NCBI GenBank assembly: GCA_030835845.1
Contig: JAUROD010000009.1
Span: forward strand, 1 to 38,410
DNA length: 38,410 bases
Direction: 5' to 3'
Source: Flavobacteriaceae bacterium
GTDB taxonomy: Bacteria > Bacteroidota > Bacteroidia > Flavobacteriales > Flavobacteriaceae
A program made the position numbers and the translations under genes. Below the pieces are notes generated by a model. It was not told where the DNA came from and did not search any database. It worked only from the letters and a program-made list of their open reading frames with translations. Each line of letters starts with the position of its first letter. The stretch's first letter is position 1. This document shows positions 36,623-38,410 of the stretch, piece after piece.

Positions 36623-36829
36623 TTACACTTTTGCTTTAATTAAGCTTCTTAGGAATTTAATCAGTAAAATTATTGGAATGATAACACCCGCTATATAAGA
36701 TGGAATAATTGTTAATTCACGATAAACTCCCAGTAAGATAAATTCAATTTTGAGGAGATACATCAAATAAAGAAATCCGATATTAATCCAAGAAATAGCG
36801 GTGCCAATAAGTAACTTCTTTTATGTCAT
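36623..36829 (-). pseudogene. Small membrane-protein gene with stop at codon 3
   Basis: From ATG at 36829 (minus) the frame reads M-T-stop and then runs open for 65 codons: KKLLIGTAISWINIGFLYLM, later KIEFILLGVYRELTIIP and IIPIILLIKFLRSLIKAKV. Two hydrophobic segments around a KIEF-x-x-LGVYREL motif look like a real small membrane protein of a type I recall from flavobacteria. A single A-to-T change (AAA to TAA) would explain the stop. Use of a non-ATG start downstream of the stop, or a sequencing error, are alternatives. The rest of 36525-36964 shows no gene. Confidence 0.5.
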
Positions 36830-36964
36830 GCTTAAATGTAATTATTTAAAGTTAGCAAATGAAATTAGTGAGTTGAAAACACGTGTTGTTTCTTGGAGAT
36901 AAATCTATAAACAGTCATATGAGAATATATTTCTTTACTATCTTGCATCTAAAGAAAAAATTCT

Positions 36965-37138
36965 ATGGCAAAGTTATACAGAAATCAGAGGGGTCAAATC
37001 AAATTATTAGAGGGAGATGTCCAGCTTGTAAATGAAGACGGAAGTCCTATTGAACACCATAAAACTAAATTTTCGATTTGTGGCTGTGGAAAAAGTAAAT
37101 CAATTCTTTGTGACGGATCACATAAAGTGGCTGAATAA
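36965..37138 (+). CDS. 57-aa CDGSH-type iron-sulfur protein
   Basis: This small ORF (ATG 36965, TAA 37136-37138) encodes MAKLYRNQRGQIKLLEGDVQ and ends in a CDGSH motif at residues 39-53: CGCGKSKSILCDGSH. CDGSH domains bind a 2Fe-2S cluster through three Cys and one His. Here Cys39, Cys41, Cys49 and His53 are all present. The usual spacing is C-x-C-x2-S/T-x3-P-x-C-D-G-x-H; this copy is one residue shorter between Cys41 and Cys49 and has no Pro. Probably a redox or cluster-transfer protein of the cytoplasm. Confidence 0.75.
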   Translation: MAKLYRNQRGQIKLLEGDVQLVNEDGSPIEHHKTKFSICGCGKSKSILCDGSHKVAE

Positions 37139-37274
37139 GGAAAAAATTTAGGAGAAATTAGTAAAACAAACATCCTTCAGATACAATTATTTCATCTGTA
37201 CGCATAACTCCTCTTGAATAATTTCTTTCAGAAGGATGGAAAATAAAAGTTTGCAAATAAAAACTTGATGGAAA

Positions 37275-37304
37275 AGAAAAAACCCACCGTTAATGGCGGG
37301 CTTT
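37275..37304 (-). terminator. Rho-independent terminator downstream of the tRNA remnant
   Basis: On the minus strand CCCGCC-ATTAAC-GGTGGG is followed by TTTTTT. It lies just beyond the tRNA 3' remnant in the tRNA's own direction, as a normal tRNA terminator would. Confidence 0.7.
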
Positions 37305-37333
37305 AAGAATGTATAGTGTAGCGGTGACACTAG

Positions 37334-37371
37334 TGGAGAAGAGCGGATTCGAACCTCCGACCTCTTGTAAC
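37334..37371 (-). tRNA. Orphan 3' portion of a tRNA gene (remnant)
   Basis: The minus strand reads AAGAGGTC, then GGAGG-TTCGAAT-CCGCT, then CTTCTCC-A. This is a variable loop, a T arm with the invariant TTCGAAT loop (one A-G mismatch in the stem), the 3' acceptor strand and discriminator A. A matching 5' acceptor strand GGAGAAG, D arm and anticodon arm are not found upstream (37372-37450). The identity cannot be assigned. Integrative elements that use tRNA 3' ends as attachment sites leave just such pieces. Confidence 0.6.
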
Positions 37372-37455
37372 AAACTGCATTGATTAATAAAAATAAGCTC
37401 AACTTAATCAATAGGGATGGAAGAGCCTGAGTTAATTGAAAAAGATATGTTCTAA

Positions 37456-37483
37456 ATAAAAAACCCTCCACAAGGGAGGGTAA
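37456..37483 (-). terminator. Rho-independent terminator after the NTF2-like gene
   Basis: On the minus strand CCCTCC-CTTGT-GGAGGG is followed by TTTTTT, a few bases after the stop of the gene at 37489. Confidence 0.82.
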
Positions 37484-37488
37484 AAAGT

Positions 37489-38409
37489 TTAGTTTAACAA
37501 GCGATCATTATAATATAAGGTTTCCTTTATAATCATTCCTCTCTCATTAAAATCATGCTGCGAATGAAATTTTATCACGATATTTTTATTTGTTTTTTTA
37601 CTTTTTAAAGTCATATTATACCAAGCCAAAACAACACCTCCATTTCCCTCATAATCGATATAATCTGGATAACCGACTTCGTCTATTGACACAAATTCAA
37701 ATTGGCTAAATACTTCACCAACATAGGCTTGATGCTCCTCAAGACTCTTAACCTCTTGGTTAATTGAGTTGGAATCATTTATTTGTGCATTGGGTGTAAA
37801 ATCTTTCCATACTTGATCAAGATTACCTTGCGCAAGGTTATACCAAATGTGACGTACCTTCCCTATGTATGGGTGATCTTTATAGATTGTACCATTCTTA
37901 ATGGTTTGTCTTGACAAATTCCATTTCTGCCACGCAGCTTGATTGTCAGACCACCAAAAGCGAACAATTTTTTCCCCTTTTTTATCAAAAACAAAGGTTG
38001 CATTATATGGGGTTCTAAGCTTGAACCCATTGTTTTTATCCCATGCAATAAATTCTTGAAAGGTTTGAACATAAAGCCCTGATCGCTTATACTCTATAGC
38101 ATCAGAATAGGCTTGACCTCTGTTTTTTAAGGAAATATTCACAAAATTATTACTCAACCAGGTTGATTGTCCGAGTAAATTATTAAGATCACCTCCCTTA
38201 TAATTTGGATTATTATTCATTGAGCTTCCCATCCTAAAACCTTCTCCTGTTAGGTTTTTTAATGTTTCGGTATCACCACTGATCCAGGCTGCTGTAAATT
38301 GGTCAACAATAGCTATAGCTGGATGTTTATCAAATACTTTCCCATTGGTGTTTTTTTGCCCCATTAGGCTTACAGGTAGTAATAGAAAAGCAAGGAGTAT
38401 TTTTTTCAT
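37489..38409 (-). CDS. Secreted protein with two NTF2/SnoaL-like domains
   Basis: This 306-aa protein is complete, starting at ATG 38409 one base from the window end, with signal peptide MKKILLAFLLLPVSLMGQ. Two NTF2-like domains can be seen: about 28-165 (AIVDQFTAAWISGDTETLKN ... FVFDKKGEKIVRFWWSDN) and about 180-306 (VRHIWYNLAQGNLDQVWKDF ... FNERGMIIKETLYYND). Each has the helix, curved sheet and terminal strand pair of the fold. It shares this fold with the lipoprotein at 32679-33182 but has no obvious catalytic dyad. Its promoter lies outside the window, so presence of the shared leader cannot be tested. Confidence 0.8.
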   Translation of the reverse strand: MKKILLAFLLLPVSLMGQKNTNGKVFDKHPAIAIVDQFTAAWISGDTETLKNLTGEGFRMGSSMNNNPNYKGGDLNNLLGQSTWLSNNFVNISLKNRGQAYSDAIEYKRSGLYVQTFQEFIAWDKNNGFKLRTPYNATFVFDKKGEKIVRFWWSDNQAAWQKWNLSRQTIKNGTIYKDHPYIGKVRHIWYNLAQGNLDQVWKDFTPNAQINDSNSINQEVKSLEEHQAYVGEVFSQFEFVSIDEVGYPDYIDYEGNGGVVLAWYNMTLKSKKTNKNIVIKFHSQHDFNERGMIIKETLYYNDRLLN

Positions 38410-38410
38410 A

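Noticed and set aside
37171-37238. Inverted repeat CATCCTTC / GAAGGATG as an attachment site or insertion-sequence end
   Set aside because: Only 8 bp with a 52-bp loop, no adjoining transposase and no target duplication.
37334-37450. A complete functional tRNA on the minus strand
   Set aside because: Only the T arm, variable loop and 3' acceptor strand are recognisable; no pairing 5' acceptor strand, D arm or anticodon stem is present upstream.
37187-37471. 94-aa minus-strand frame across the tRNA remnant
   Set aside because: It spans two terminator hairpins and the tRNA piece, and has no family pattern.

Overview
The window looks like a chromosome segment of a marine-type Flavobacteriaceae bacterium (Bacteroidota). 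The DNA is AT-rich, several starts are preceded by the Bacteroidota -7 box TAnnTTTG, and Shine-Dalgarno sites are weak. Lipoproteins, DUF2490, DUF1295, SOUL, VPS10/BNR and CDGSH families and a laminarin-type glucan locus fit that group. I cannot name the genus from sequence alone.

Region 1 (1-9.5 kb) is the downstream part of a beta-1,3-glucan (laminarin) utilisation locus. In order it holds a surface glycan-binding protein cut by the window edge, a GH16 endo-glucanase lipoprotein, a large GH149/GH161-type beta-1,3-glucan phosphorylase, a GH17 lipoprotein, a clan GH-A lipoprotein and a GPH/MFS sugar symporter. The inferred logic is that surface or periplasmic hydrolases make short oligosaccharides, the symporter imports them, and the cytoplasmic phosphorylase releases glucose-1-phosphate. 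SusC/SusD-type genes would lie upstream, outside the window.

Region 2 (9.5-15.2 kb) holds a secreted flavobacterial protein of unknown function, an AGCS sodium:amino-acid symporter followed directly by a 39-aa membrane micro-protein, a YkuK/DUF458 protein, and a beta-phosphoglucomutase plus GH65 maltose-phosphorylase pair that handles alpha-glucosides by phosphorolysis. A decayed small membrane gene follows on the minus strand.

Region 3 (15.6-25.6 kb) is ordinary chromosome: an MDR reductase, a coupled M20/M24 peptidase pair, a large BNR/VPS10 secreted protein, a SOUL protein, a secreted NUC1 nuclease, a DUF1295 membrane protein and a GNAT acetyltransferase.

Region 4 (25.8-34.8 kb) is the least explained part. 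It has an HxlR regulator, a FadH-type 2,4-dienoyl-CoA reductase, a cupin, an SDR that lacks the canonical Tyr/Lys, a DUF2490 outer-membrane protein, a PLP decarboxylase, three divergent paralogues of a secreted two-domain protein, and a secreted NTF2-like lipoprotein. Three of these last genes, on both strands, share a near-identical 20-base leader abutting the start codon. The middle paralogue has lost the front of its signal peptide.

Region 5 (34.8-38.4 kb) is scarred. It contains the C-terminal stub of a tyrosine recombinase, an MscS channel, a small membrane gene with a stop at codon 3, a 57-aa CDGSH protein, an orphan 3' part of a tRNA, and a secreted two-domain NTF2-like protein. I read it as the remains of a past integration event.
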